NCBI GenBank assembly: GCA_046542255.1
Contig: JBKHBT010000034.1
Location: 1 to 33,933, forward strand
Direction: 5' to 3'
DNA: 33,933 nucleotides
From: JBKHBT01 sp046542255
Lineage (GTDB): Bacteria > UBP14 > UBA6098 > JBKHBT01
Part shown: piece after piece, positions 1-8,256 of the stretch
Numbering within the stretch: position 1 is the stretch's first letter
How the letters are laid out: each line of letters starts with the position of its first letter
Notes under the pieces: model-generated
Databases searched by the model: none
Seen by the model: only the letters and a program-made list of their open reading frames with translations
Told to the model about the DNA's origin: nothing
Translations under genes and position numbers: made by a program

Positions 1-98
1 GCCAGGCCATCGTCGGTAGTGAAGCTCATCCATTCTTCGGCGGTGGTTAATGATATTAGCAGCAGGATTAGGGCTGCTAGGATTGGTATTTTTTTCAT
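1..98 (-). CDS. Secreted protein, N-terminus only (runs off window)
   Basis: Partial gene read leftward from an ATG at 98-96; only 32 codons are inside the window. The visible protein begins MKKIPILAALILLLISLTTA, a clear signal peptide with a Lys-rich start and a hydrophobic core, followed by EEWMSFTTDDGLA. An AAGGAGAA ribosome binding site lies just upstream. The phrase 'W.SFTTDDGLA' resembles the start of two-component-regulator-type beta-propeller repeats (usually 'W..YTT.DGL'), so a secreted propeller protein is possible, but 12 mature residues are too few to be sure. It is divergent from pyruvate kinase. Confidence 0.6.
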   Translation of the reverse strand, partial: MKKIPILAALILLLISLTTAEEWMSFTTDDGL

Positions 99-134
99 TT
101 TTTGGGTTCTCCTTTTGTTCCATTTTTGCGATAG

Positions 135-199
135 GGGCAGGTTCATAACCTGCCCTTTTCCCTATAGGTATTAGATTTGGGCAGGTCGCGGACCTGCCC
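135..199. repeat. Pair of 21-nt GC-rich palindromes
   Basis: Two perfect hairpins share the arm GGGCAGGT / ACCTGCCC: 135-155 (9-bp arms, loop CAT) and 179-199 (9-bp arms, loop GCG). They lie 24 nt apart between the divergent partial gene and pyk, and look like REP-type extragenic palindromes. Neither is followed by a U-run, so they are not intrinsic terminators. The rest of the 99-476 gap is AT-rich leader with no recognisable RNA. Confidence 0.7.
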
Positions 200-476
200 C
201 TACCCGATGGTTTTCATTTTTCAATTCCACAAATCAATATCAAACAAGCCCAAAAACCACCCTTCGCTATAAATTATTTTTGGTGTGCTCTAAATATAAT
301 AATATATTAAATCCTACGATTGTCAATGTACATGGCAATATATCATTAAAACTGGTTAATTAAGTCTGAACAAAAGACATTAAACAGGTTTTTCACTCGA
401 CATTTTGCTAATGTTTTTATATATTCATATCGATAATGCAATAACAGAATTGAAACCAAAGCAGGAGAATAAAGAT

Positions 477-1922
477 ATGAAGCGCGATAGAACCAAAATT
501 GTATGCACCCTCTCGGATAAATTGGCCACTGAGTCGATGTTATCTGATATGGTGATTAAAGGCATGGATGTTGCCAGACTTAATTTTTCTCATGCCACTT
601 ACGATAGCGCACGAAAGATGATAGCCCTTATAAAGAAAGTGCGAGAAGGCCTCAATACGCCACTTGGAATTATGCTCGATACTAAAGGCCCAGAATCAAG
701 GATCTACGGAATAAAAGAAGCATTCCCTGTGAAACCCGGCGATATCTTGACTGTTGAAAGCTGGCCGGGAAAAGACTATGAAAAGGCCGGGACAAATAGG
801 ATTCATCACTTCTATACCAATCTGCCCGATGTGCAGGAATTGGTTAATATAAAAGACAAAGTCCTTCTTGCTGATGGAATGATAGAATGCCGCGTAAACG
901 AGATCACCGGAAAGATGGTAAATCTCGAAGTTTTGAACACCGGCAAAGTTAAGAACAAAGCACATCTTTCAATACCCGGAATCGATTATCCCTTGCCATT
1001 TATGTCGGATAAGGATGCTGATGATATAAGATTTGCTGTGGAAAATGACCTGGATTTTATCGCATTGTCATTTGTGCGCAATGCCGAAGATATTTTCACT
1101 GTAAGAGATTTGATATATGAAACCGATCCCGATTCGCGTATCAATCTGATCTCGAAAATCGAACATCGCGGAGCTATTCACAACCTTGATGATATCATTA
1201 GGCATTCCGATGGCATTATGGTCGCAAGAGGCGATCTGGGCGTTGAGCTGGAAATCGAGGAGATTCCTATAATGCAAAAAAAGATCATCAATGATTGCTA
1301 TACCGCCGGTAAATCAGTGATTGTGGCAACCCAGATGCTGGAGTCGATGATCGACCATCGCCTGCCAACTCGCGCCGAGGTTTCCGATGTGGCCAATGCC
1401 TGTTTCGACCTGGCTTCGGCAGTTATGCTATCTGGCGAGACTGCTATCGGCAAATATCCATTGCTGGTTGTCGAAACCATGCAAAAGATAATCCAAAAGG
1501 TCGAAGATTCATATGAATACGAAGATTTCCTCGAAACGCAGTTGGACAAAATCGATCCGACAGATTTGACCAGCGTGCTGACATATAGCGCAGTTGCTTC
1601 GGCATACCGATGCAATGCACGCGCTCTTGTTGTGTTTTCTCGTACTGGATATAGCGCAAGGATGGTGGCACGGCTTCGCCCAAAAATTCCGATACATGCC
1701 GTAACGCTCGATGAAAAGGTCTATAATCAGCTTTCGATTGCATGGGGCGTTTTGCCGCATCTTATCGAAGATGACACCGATTTCGAGGTATTGGTGAAGC
1801 GCGCTCTATCTCTACTAAAGCGCGAAGAGCTTGTTGAAAGCGGAGACAATGTGGTTATTGTCGCCGGTGTCCCGCTTGGAATACATGGCAAAACCAATAT
1901 GATACGAATAGAATCGGTTTAA
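477..1922 (+). CDS. pyk: Pyruvate kinase
   Basis: Catalyses phosphoenolpyruvate + ADP to pyruvate + ATP, the last ATP-yielding step of glycolysis, in the cytoplasm. Family signatures are visible: ARLNFSH near residue 33 (substrate/K+ site Arg, Asn and His), DTKGPESRI near 66, the signature SKIEHRGAIHNLDDII followed by MVARGDLGVE, then ATQMLESMI and the TRAEVSDVANA segment with LSGETAIGKYP. The length of 481 residues is normal for bacteria. The reading frame is open from 405, but the start at 477 is preferred: it has an AGGAGA site 8-9 nt upstream and gives the usual MKRDRTKIVCTL N-terminus. The gene stands alone; an IS remnant follows its stop codon. Nothing looks damaged. Confidence 0.96.
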   Translation: MKRDRTKIVCTLSDKLATESMLSDMVIKGMDVARLNFSHATYDSARKMIALIKKVREGLNTPLGIMLDTKGPESRIYGIKEAFPVKPGDILTVESWPGKDYEKAGTNRIHHFYTNLPDVQELVNIKDKVLLADGMIECRVNEITGKMVNLEVLNTGKVKNKAHLSIPGIDYPLPFMSDKDADDIRFAVENDLDFIALSFVRNAEDIFTVRDLIYETDPDSRINLISKIEHRGAIHNLDDIIRHSDGIMVARGDLGVELEIEEIPIMQKKIINDCYTAGKSVIVATQMLESMIDHRLPTRAEVSDVANACFDLASAVMLSGETAIGKYPLLVVETMQKIIQKVEDSYEYEDFLETQLDKIDPTDLTSVLTYSAVASAYRCNARALVVFSRTGYSARMVARLRPKIPIHAVTLDEKVYNQLSIAWGVLPHLIEDDTDFEVLVKRALSLLKREELVESGDNVVIVAGVPLGIHGKTNMIRIESV

Positions 1923-1971
1923 TGCTTCGTAATGTTAATATTTCAATTCTAAACTCTTTATAGATCAAGCT

Positions 1972-2171
1972 GGTTGGGGTGAATTTCGTTTTTGAGTTTA
2001 CTGTCAAATTTTTTTAAATTAGCTCCAATGTCTTTTTCTCTTTTATAGACATACATATAACATATATATAATATTTAATATATATACCCAAAAGGCTTTA
2101 CTGATGTTTTAGCCTGAAAAGTATGACAATGCGGAACAGCGCATTGTCTGAATGCTCGATTTCAAAGAGAT
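1972..2171 (+). repeat. IS-end-derived interspersed repeat, copy 1
   Basis: About 200 bp shared with copy 2 (19871-20079, inverted) and, in part, with copy 3 (16922-17031). Landmarks in order are TGAATTTCGTTTTTGAGTTT, an AT-rich stretch of TATATA runs, ACCCAAAAGGCTTTACTGAT, and the hairpin at 2125-2148 with perfect 9-bp arms GACAATGCG / CGCATTGTC. In this copy it overlaps the 3' end of the IS1634-type transposase remnant, which suggests the repeat is the terminal part of that element. It lies directly downstream of pyk. Confidence 0.75.
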
Positions 2172-2804
2172 TGCGCTCGTCAAATAACTCCGGTTGAATA
2201 CTCTCATCTTCAATTAATTTGCGGCATGAAAGTTTTTGTGTCGGAAACATTACCATCGACAACTCGAACCGTTATCGGGCAACCGCGCTCATAGGTCAGA
2301 AGTCCATAGTTGACTTGAAGTTTCCCCTTTTTGCGAACGCGATTGTAACCACGATGGGCGAGCGGGCATTTGTCGCCTTCGAAGTAACTCGAAGATAAAT
2401 CGTATAATAAATTTGAACCATCGCCCAAATGGCATTTGGTTAATTTGGGGTCAATATATTTTTTTTTGAGCCAGAAGCCAATCCATCGCTTTGTAAAGAT
2501 CATTTTCCGTGGCATCTTCGATTGCTAACTGCTTGGGAATTGATGTATTGTGCCACCAGCGAGTAGTCGCAATTTACTATCAGGATTAAGAATCCGACAT
2601 GCCATTATTCCAAGTATAATATCGCTCTCGCGCGATGGCTGGGATGCTATCAAGTTCGGAAGATTCAGTTGCCTCATCGCAGACAAAACGCCTTCAACGG
2701 AACCGTGATGTTTTTTTATATTTATCGCCATCTCGATACGATTGGCGAAGTAGTTTTGTTTCTTTATAGCCTCGATTTGGAATTATGTCGATATGCATAC
2801 TCAT
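2098..2804 (-). pseudogene. Decayed IS1634-type transposase
   Basis: A DDE transposase relic read leftward in several frames. The N-terminal piece from 2804 or 2798 reads MHIDIIPNRG then LLRQSYRDGDKYKK, typical of the family's 'VPNR..P..LLRESYREG' opening. A second piece (2731-2525) reads HHGSVEGVLSAMRQLNLPNL and then SQPSRESDIILGIMACRIL. A third (2515-2210) reads DGSNLLYDLSSSYFEGDKCP, then GKLQVNYGLLTYERGCPITV and VDGNVSDTKTFMPQ. A fourth, ending at the TAA at 2098-2100, contains PELFDERNLFEIEHSD. At least two frameshifts and two internal deletions separate these blocks and most of the catalytic core is missing, so it cannot be active. The order of blocks matches IS1634/IS1549 transposases as I know them; the exact IS name is unknown. 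Confidence 0.85.
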
Positions 2805-2964
2805 GTCGAATTATATATAGTCATTTTAACTTTTCTATCTAGTAAAACAATTTTATTTCCATGGGAAATTTATCAAAAGCAAAATGGACTTAGTGCCTTA
2901 TACTGTAATGAGTTAGATCTATTTTGTGCGTGGAACTTCAGTATAAAGATTCAATTTTCCTCCA

Positions 2965-2992
2965 TTGCGCAAATCACGATATTTATTATATT
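2965..2992 (+). promoter_or_regulatory. Possible sigma-70 promoter for gltX
   Basis: TTGCGC at 2965-2970, a 16-nt spacer, and TATATT at 2987-2992, about 58 nt before the gltX start. The region is very AT-rich, so chance matches are likely. The rest of 2805-2964 holds no convincing gene. Confidence 0.35.
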
Positions 2993-3049
2993 ATAATAAT
3001 GATTGTTTCAATGATTTAGGCAATTTTGATATTTAATTTTGGAGGAATA

Positions 3050-4495
3050 ATGGAAAAGGCTCGCACAAGATTCGCACCATCACCTACTGGCAAACCACAT
3101 ATCGGAAATATCCGAACAGCATTATTTGCATGGCTTTGGGCCAGGCATACCGATGGCGATTTCATATTACGAATCGAAGACACCGACCGGGAACGCTATC
3201 AGGAAGAGGCAATGTCTTCTATATTCGAGGCGATGAAATGGCTTGGCCTGGATTGGAACGAAGGCCCCGAAAAAGGCGGAGAATATGGCCCGTATCTTCA
3301 GAGCGAAAGACTCGATATCTATCACAAGCATGCACAGAGGCTTCTGGAGTCTGGCAATGCCTACTGGTGCGATTGCACAAAAGAACGCCTTTCCGAAGTC
3401 CGCGAAAAACAGCGCAAAAACAAAGAACATATGCACTATGACAGAAGATGTCTCGATCGCAATTTGGAATCGAGCTTTGATGACCCAAATACGGTACTTC
3501 GTCTTCGAATACCGGATACCGACAAAGTCGTTTTCAATGATTTCATTCGCGGTGAGATAGAATTTTCCACAGAAGAGCTCGATGATATTGTCCTTATCAA
3601 ATCCGATGGCTATCCGACATATCATTTTGCCTTTGCTGTCGATGATACCGAGATGGGTATAACACATATCATGCGCGGAGAAGAGTATATTCCATCATCA
3701 GGAATGCATAAAGCGCTTTTCGATGCTTTGGAATTTGATATGCCGCACATCGTGCATCTTCCATTAATACTCGGCCCGGACAAGGGCAAACTCTCCAAAA
3801 GACATGGTGCGACTTCTGTTCTCGATTATAAGAAAATGGGTTTTTTACCCGAAGCGATTTTCAATTTCATTGCGCTAATGGGATGGTCACCGGGCGATGA
3901 CCGCGAAATAATCACGCCCGATGAGATGGTTGAGCTTTTTGATATCAAGAATATCCATAAATCTGCCGCCGTTTTCGATCCCGAAAAATTATTGTGGATG
4001 AATGGTGAATATATCCGAGCAATGTCGCCGGAAGAGCTGGATAAAAAGCTCCGCCCATACTACGAAGGAAAAGGCTGGAAAGCAGATGATGACTTCTTCC
4101 TGAAGATAGCCGGCTCCATGCAAGAACGTCTCAAGAAACTCACCGATATGGTCGACAATGGCTGGTTCTGGTTCGAGGACCCTACCGAGTATCAGGAGAA
4201 GGGCATCAAAAAGCATTTCAAGCCAGAAGCAGTACAGAGATTGCAGGATATTTACGATTCACTCGAGTCTATCGAGAATTGGGAGGAGAAAGAAATCGAA
4301 GATGCGATTAGATCATGCGCCAAAAAGCGCGAAGAAGGCGCTGGAAAGCTTATCCATCCAATGAGGCTATCGACAAGCGGGCTGACATACGGCCCGAGCG
4401 CATTCGATATAATTCTATTTCTACCCAAAGAGACTATCCTACGAAGAATCAAAAATGCTCAGGAATTTGTCAAAAAACTTCATGGAGTGCAATGA
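3050..4495 (+). CDS. gltX: Glutamyl-tRNA synthetase
   Basis: Class I aminoacyl-tRNA synthetase charging tRNA with glutamate. The HIGH-type motif is PSPTGKPHIGN (residues 10-20) and the KMSKS-type motif is KLSKRHGA (about 247). CDC at 107-109 with Tyr130 and Cys134 matches the zinc-binding insert of bacterial GluRS. Length is 481 residues, normal for the family. The start at 3050 is chosen because GGAGG (3041-3045) lies 4 nt ahead; an upstream in-frame ATG at 3026 has no such site and would add MIFNFGGI. The stop codon overlaps the start of the following lipoprotein gene, so the two are probably cotranscribed. Whether it also charges tRNA-Gln cannot be told from the sequence; no gatCAB or glnS is in the window. 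Confidence 0.96.
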   Translation: MEKARTRFAPSPTGKPHIGNIRTALFAWLWARHTDGDFILRIEDTDRERYQEEAMSSIFEAMKWLGLDWNEGPEKGGEYGPYLQSERLDIYHKHAQRLLESGNAYWCDCTKERLSEVREKQRKNKEHMHYDRRCLDRNLESSFDDPNTVLRLRIPDTDKVVFNDFIRGEIEFSTEELDDIVLIKSDGYPTYHFAFAVDDTEMGITHIMRGEEYIPSSGMHKALFDALEFDMPHIVHLPLILGPDKGKLSKRHGATSVLDYKKMGFLPEAIFNFIALMGWSPGDDREIITPDEMVELFDIKNIHKSAAVFDPEKLLWMNGEYIRAMSPEELDKKLRPYYEGKGWKADDDFFLKIAGSMQERLKKLTDMVDNGWFWFEDPTEYQEKGIKKHFKPEAVQRLQDIYDSLESIENWEEKEIEDAIRSCAKKREEGAGKLIHPMRLSTSGLTYGPSAFDIILFLPKETILRRIKNAQEFVKKLHGVQ

Positions 4496-5124
4496 TGAAA
4501 AAGATGATATTCACATTATTACTGGTTTTTATTTTATTTGCTGGCTGCAAAGCCGAAAAGCAGCTCGAAAAGCCCGAATCCAGTCAAGAGCCAAAAGGCA
4601 CAACAATTGATATCGAGCCTGGCATGAGGCTCATTTATGAATTTAGTATGCAAGGCCAGCCGGAAGAGCTTGATATATTCATCGAAGCTATAGAGCCGGA
4701 ATTTACCATGAAATGGAATATTCCATCACGAAATTCTGGGCATTTTTACAGGGTGCTTTTGCCAGAAGTTATCGATTCATCTATCAAAGAAAGGCCAAGA
4801 TTCTATGGCGGAAACGATACACTCGAAAATGAGTATTCAATAATATTCCCGAGAAATCTCTATAATGACCTGATGGAAACCGACACCTGCAAGTTTTTTC
4901 CGATAGGCGATAATCAAAAGGAAGCGACATATCTGGTGAAACTCGGCATGGAAAAAGTCGATGTCATAATAGATGGCATGAATGTTCAGCTCGATGCTAT
5001 CCATGCGCGCGAAAGAATATGGAAAAACTATGAGTATTGGATTCTGAATAATCCGGAGCATCCCTTGATTCTGAGGCGAATCAGTACTTATGATTTCAAA
5101 TTAAAAGAGATAGAGACGGATTGA
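4495..5124 (+). CDS. Predicted lipoprotein of unknown function
   Basis: A 209-residue protein starting MKKMIFTLLLVFILFAGC, a lipoprotein signal peptide with lipobox LFAGC, so the mature protein is likely anchored by its lipidated Cys. After a short charged linker (KAEKQLEKPESSQEPKG) comes a soluble domain with alternating beta-type segments. I do not recognise a family. Two in-frame ATGs (4492 and 4495) overlap the gltX TGA stop in an ATGA arrangement; GGAG at 4484-4487 gives slightly better spacing for 4495. Translational coupling to gltX is likely, though no functional link to tRNA charging is evident. The gene ends with TGA, and a good sigma-70-like promoter begins 14 nt later. Confidence 0.85.
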   Translation: MKKMIFTLLLVFILFAGCKAEKQLEKPESSQEPKGTTIDIEPGMRLIYEFSMQGQPEELDIFIEAIEPEFTMKWNIPSRNSGHFYRVLLPEVIDSSIKERPRFYGGNDTLENEYSIIFPRNLYNDLMETDTCKFFPIGDNQKEATYLVKLGMEKVDVIIDGMNVQLDAIHARERIWKNYEYWILNNPEHPLILRRISTYDFKLKEIETD

Positions 5125-5137
5125 TAGTTGAAATCAT

Positions 5138-5166
5138 TTGAATTTGTGAACTTTTTTGTGTATAAT
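5138..5166 (+). promoter_or_regulatory. Strong sigma-70-like promoter with long leader
   Basis: TTGAAT (5138-5143), an exact 17-nt spacer, and TATAAT (5161-5166). Transcription would start near 5173, about 250 nt before the next start codon at 5426. Either the downstream gene has a long leader or a small RNA is made here. The leader shows only weak stems, for example AAGCT/AGCTT at 5201-5215, and no terminator I trust. Confidence 0.5.
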
Positions 5167-5327
5167 ATTCCATCGCTCCGAATGTTTGGAGTTGAAGTTT
5201 AAGCTTTTTGAGCTTCTAATTGGAATAAGGATAGTTTTGCACTTTTTGTTTTAATCACATCTATCTATTCGCGACATCTCAGTAATTTTACAAAATCGTT
5301 AAGTGCATAACTCACGATATGTTGGGA

Positions 5328-5397
5328 ATTTGCCCTGCAAATGAATGATTCAGCCCGATAATTCTTCCCTTGCTTTATATTGGTATTATGCTATATT
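5328..5397 (+). promoter_or_regulatory. Palindrome and second promoter before the GSDH gene
   Basis: A 15-nt palindrome ATTTGC-CCT-GCAAAT sits at 5328-5342. It is followed by TTGCTT (5370-5375), a 16-nt spacer and TATATT (5392-5397), which would start transcription about 20 nt before the start codon at 5426. The palindrome could be an operator; no regulator is identified. Confidence 0.35.
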
Positions 5398-5425
5398 ATA
5401 CATTAAACCAAAAGAAAGGAAAACG

Positions 5426-6655
5426 ATGAAAAAGGCATTCATATTATTAACATTTGCAATGATTAATTTGTCAGTCACTGTGATTTCTTGCAATGGCAAA
5501 GAAAACGACAAAAAGAATGATGATTCACAGCCAGAAGAAGTCTCAACGATCACTCTTGGTGGAGACTATTTCGATGAGCTGAATGTTTCACTCGAAGAGG
5601 TAGTTAGCGATCTGAATCAACCACTGAATATCGCATTCGAGCCTGGCAATAGCGAGAGAATGTACATCGTCGAAAGAGGCGGCCTTGTCAGGATTTATGA
5701 TGGTGCTGATTTATTTGAGGAACCTTTTCTGGATATTTCAGACAAAGTTGCTACTGGCTTTCAGGAGCAGGGGCTTTTGGATATGGCATTTCATCCTAAT
5801 TTCCCTGAAGATAACCGTGTTTTTGTGCATTTTTCAAGCATCGATGATGATGGTGCAGGCAAATTGGTTAGCTATCGTGTACCAACGGATAATCCCAATA
5901 ACATCGACCCCGAAACAGAGACGAATATCTTGATGGTCGAGCAACCATACGATAACCATAATGGCGGAGAAGTCGAATTCGGCGATGATGGCTATCTCTA
6001 TATCGCATTCGGTGATGGCGGCAGCGGCGGCGACCCGGATGGCTATGGCCAAAACAGAAATTCGCTTCTGGGCACAATATGCAGAATCGACATAAATAGC
6101 GAGGATTCAACTGGATATAGTATACCTCCAGACAATCCATTTGTAGGCTCCTCTTATGAAGATGAAATCTGGGCATGGGGCCTTCGTAATCCATGGAAAT
6201 TCCAATTTGATCCGGCCAATGGCGATTTATATATTGCCGATGTGGGGCAGAGCAATTATGAAGAAATCAATCTCCAGCCAGCAGGTAGTTCCGGCGGCGT
6301 CAATTATGGATGGAATATCATGGAAGGCAATCACTGCTATCCACCCGGCACAGAATGTGATAGCATAGGCCAGGTACCACTTGCAGAATATGACCATACA
6401 AATGGCTGTTCTATAACAGGCCTGGGTGTCTATCGTGGAAGCGAATATCCTCAGTTTCAGGGGATCTACTTCAGCGGCGATTATTGTAATGGCAAGATAT
6501 TCGCACTTGGCAAGGATGATTCTGATAACTGGCATTTCGAACAAGTTGCCGAAACCGGCCATCACATCACCGGCTCTGGACAAGATGCTGATGGCAATAT
6601 CTATGTGACGATTTTCAGCTCGCCTGGCAAGGTTTTTAAGATTGTTGGGGAGTAG
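5426..6655 (+). CDS. Lipoprotein glucose/sorbosone dehydrogenase-type beta-propeller
   Basis: A 409-residue lipoprotein. The signal is MKKAFILLTFAMINLSVTVISC with lipobox TVISC. The rest matches the PQQ-dependent glucose/sorbosone dehydrogenase (GSDH/HHIP-like) six-bladed propeller. The segment LNQPLNIAFEPG is followed by YIVERGGLVRIYD, QGLLDMAFHPNFP, and HNGGEVEFGDDGYLYIAFGDGG with the conserved His at 178. Then come EIWAWGLRNPWKFQFDP, LYIADVGQ, VNYGWNIMEG and GIYFSGDYCNGKIF. Family members oxidise sugars or aldoses using PQQ, but many FCB homologues have no proven substrate. Start 5426 has an AAAGGA site; the frame is open upstream to 5345 but without a signal peptide at that end. It ends in TAG, showing that TAG is a normal stop here. 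No PQQ biosynthesis genes are in the window. Confidence 0.88.
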   Translation: MKKAFILLTFAMINLSVTVISCNGKENDKKNDDSQPEEVSTITLGGDYFDELNVSLEEVVSDLNQPLNIAFEPGNSERMYIVERGGLVRIYDGADLFEEPFLDISDKVATGFQEQGLLDMAFHPNFPEDNRVFVHFSSIDDDGAGKLVSYRVPTDNPNNIDPETETNILMVEQPYDNHNGGEVEFGDDGYLYIAFGDGGSGGDPDGYGQNRNSLLGTICRIDINSEDSTGYSIPPDNPFVGSSYEDEIWAWGLRNPWKFQFDPANGDLYIADVGQSNYEEINLQPAGSSGGVNYGWNIMEGNHCYPPGTECDSIGQVPLAEYDHTNGCSITGLGVYRGSEYPQFQGIYFSGDYCNGKIFALGKDDSDNWHFEQVAETGHHITGSGQDADGNIYVTIFSSPGKVFKIVGE

Positions 6656-6720
6656 GATATTGTTTTTGGTTTAGTTAGTCGTGTCTTTGGCTACGTTTTA
6701 ACTGTGCCTTCGGCTTTGTT

Positions 6721-6882
6721 CAGGTAGCGTTATGGGATGTGCCCTCGGCACTTCGGCTTGGCTCAGCACGGCGCTCCGCTCGGGCAGCGTTATGAGATGT
6801 GCCCTCGGCACTTCGGCTTGGCTCAGCACGGCGCTCCGCTCGGGCATCGTTATGTGATGTGCCCTCGGCTCCGCTCGGGCAC
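6721..6882. repeat. 60-bp GC-rich tandem repeat
   Basis: Two complete units (6721-6780 and 6781-6840) differ at only a few positions. A third (6841 to about 6882) lacks an internal block of about 30 bp. Each unit contains TTCGGCTTGGCTCAGC and a CGCTCCGCTCGGGC end. It is strikingly GC-rich compared with the flanking genes. It can be translated on the minus strand as a repetitive Arg/Ala/Glu peptide, but that is almost surely incidental. A related motif, TTCGACTTAGCTCAGC, recurs at 17134-17149. Confidence 0.85.
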
Positions 6883-6906
6883 CGGTTGTATTGCAATTTA
6901 ATATTG

Positions 6907-6987
6907 TTACGAAATACTGCTTCGTAAATCAAAGATGCCTCGCTCCAACGCTCTGCGTGGAGCGGAAAGTGGCAACGCTCTGCGTTG
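6907..6987. repeat. REP-like hairpin cluster, left of the nuclease gene
   Basis: Three palindromes follow one another. The first is TTACGAA-7-TTCGTAA at 6907-6927. The second, at 6941-6964, has arms CGCTCC / GGAGCG enclosing ACGC-TCT-GCGT. The third is CAACGC-TCT-GCGTTG at 6973-6987. The second and third have relatives in inverse orientation right of the nuclease gene at 8484-8531. The rest of the 6656-7086 gap is the 60-bp tandem repeat and an AT-rich leader. Confidence 0.7.
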
Positions 6988-7086
6988 ATTTTGGGGCTGG
7001 TAAATCTGTACTCGGCTGAATAAAACCTTGCAAAATATTAGAATTGCATTAGCTTTATGTTGCGAATTACCAGCAAAAGGAGATTT

Positions 7087-8256
7087 ATGATAATCCCAGT
7101 TAAAAATGTAATCGAAATTTTCGAGACACAGGCTAAGAGATGTATAAATGCAAAAGATGTGTACTTTTTATTAGAATTGAAAAGATTGATTGAATTACAA
7201 GATAATCAACATATAAAATCTTGTCTTCATGATTTACAGCATGATGCGCTTAAATGGAGAGAACTAATAATACTAAATTTGAATAACTATCTAACAGCAT
7301 GTGAAGAATTTTTCAATTTTATTACTGAGAAACATAGCGAAATGCTAAAACTTACAAAAATTATAAAGAATACAGAATATAAAGCCGAAAAAATCAAACC
7401 ATTGATAGATAAACTAAAAGACAATGTAGAAGACAAAGAGTTTTATAATTCTTTGACAAACATTTTTGATCTAAAGGAGCAAATAAACAATATTATAGAA
7501 TTAAAGATACTTAAATTCGATTGCAAAACTCTAAAAGAAAAAAGCGAATTAACTAGCGAATTTGGCGAGCTGGAAGATGAGTTTATAAAATTTATGGATG
7601 AACTAACAAATTATGAGCGAATACATCCATTTGCTTACTGGGAAGAAATAGAAGAAGTTGTAACAATGGTCAATTTTGAGCACTCAATACCTTCTAATAG
7701 AGATGGTACCAAATATAGATACTATAGATCTAAATGGGAGTTTCAACATTATGATATACATAGAAATGGTGAATATGGTAAATTAGCAGACACAATGCAT
7801 AAAATCTGGGGACGAAATTATAAAAAATGGCATGAAAAAATGATTTTCGGTATCGAACTGCTGAAAGATGATATTACTTATAGATTAAAAAAAAGAGTTT
7901 CGGCAGAATGGGCTATTAACAAATATATCATTCGGACTACGTTATACCGTTTCGATGAAATCAGAAGGCTTATAGATGAAGATGGAGATAGCTCAGGTAA
8001 CAACCAAACTGAAAAGTTATTGCAGAATGATGCAGCGGCTTATCTCTTTGATTTAGGATTTAATGTAGTCGTTGAAAAAGTTATACCCAAACAACGCTTG
8101 GATATTTACGAAGAACTTATGGGAATAGATATCATAAGAGACGCTTTATTAATTGAGACTAAGGTATGTAAAAATAAAGGTGAAGCTCAAAAGGTAATCA
8201 AAGATGGTCTTAATCAATTATTCAGCTACGCAACTAGTATTGATTCACTAAATTAG
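7087..8256 (+). CDS. PD-(D/E)XK nuclease-like protein, interrupted by TAG
   Basis: A 389-residue AT-rich gene. Residues 1-170 are charged and helical, probably coiled-coil. The middle is Lys/Tyr/Trp-rich (for example KYRYYRSKWEFQHYDIHRNG). The C-terminal part has a PD-(D/E)XK nuclease core: EKLLQNDAAAYLFDLGFNV, then QRLDIYEEL with the first acidic residue, then DALLIETKVCKNKGEA with the E-x-K pair, then VIKDGLNQLFSYA. The fold would normally continue with another strand. Exactly that (TENYLLVFRTSG) follows in frame after the TAG at 8254-8256, so the 389-residue form is probably truncated. Start 7087 has AAAAGGAGA upstream; 7057 is an alternative without one. Heavy use of AAA, ATA, TTA and AGA codons and flanking repeats suggest acquisition by transfer. 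A defence or restriction role is possible but unproven. Confidence 0.7.
   Translation: MIIPVKNVIEIFETQAKRCINAKDVYFLLELKRLIELQDNQHIKSCLHDLQHDALKWRELIILNLNNYLTACEEFFNFITEKHSEMLKLTKIIKNTEYKAEKIKPLIDKLKDNVEDKEFYNSLTNIFDLKEQINNIIELKILKFDCKTLKEKSELTSEFGELEDEFIKFMDELTNYERIHPFAYWEEIEEVVTMVNFEHSIPSNRDGTKYRYYRSKWEFQHYDIHRNGEYGKLADTMHKIWGRNYKKWHEKMIFGIELLKDDITYRLKKRVSAEWAINKYIIRTTLYRFDEIRRLIDEDGDSSGNNQTEKLLQNDAAAYLFDLGFNVVVEKVIPKQRLDIYEELMGIDIIRDALLIETKVCKNKGEAQKVIKDGLNQLFSYATSIDSLN

Noticed and set aside
2793..2996. Small plus-strand ORF of 67 codons
   Set aside because: AT-rich, no binding site, and it overlaps the transposase relic start on the other strand.
4315..4494. Upstream extension of the lipoprotein frame into gltX
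   Set aside because: The signal peptide starts at 4492/4495; the extension lies inside gltX and is highly basic noise.
5321..5342. Sigma-54 promoter before the GSDH gene (GG-N10-GC spacing)
   Set aside because: Only the GG and GC dinucleotides match; the rest departs from the consensus and the spacing arises within a palindrome.
6720..6932. Repetitive 70-residue minus-strand frame (Arg/Ala/Glu/Ser repeats)
   Set aside because: It is simply the translation of the 60-bp tandem repeat; there is no ribosome binding site.
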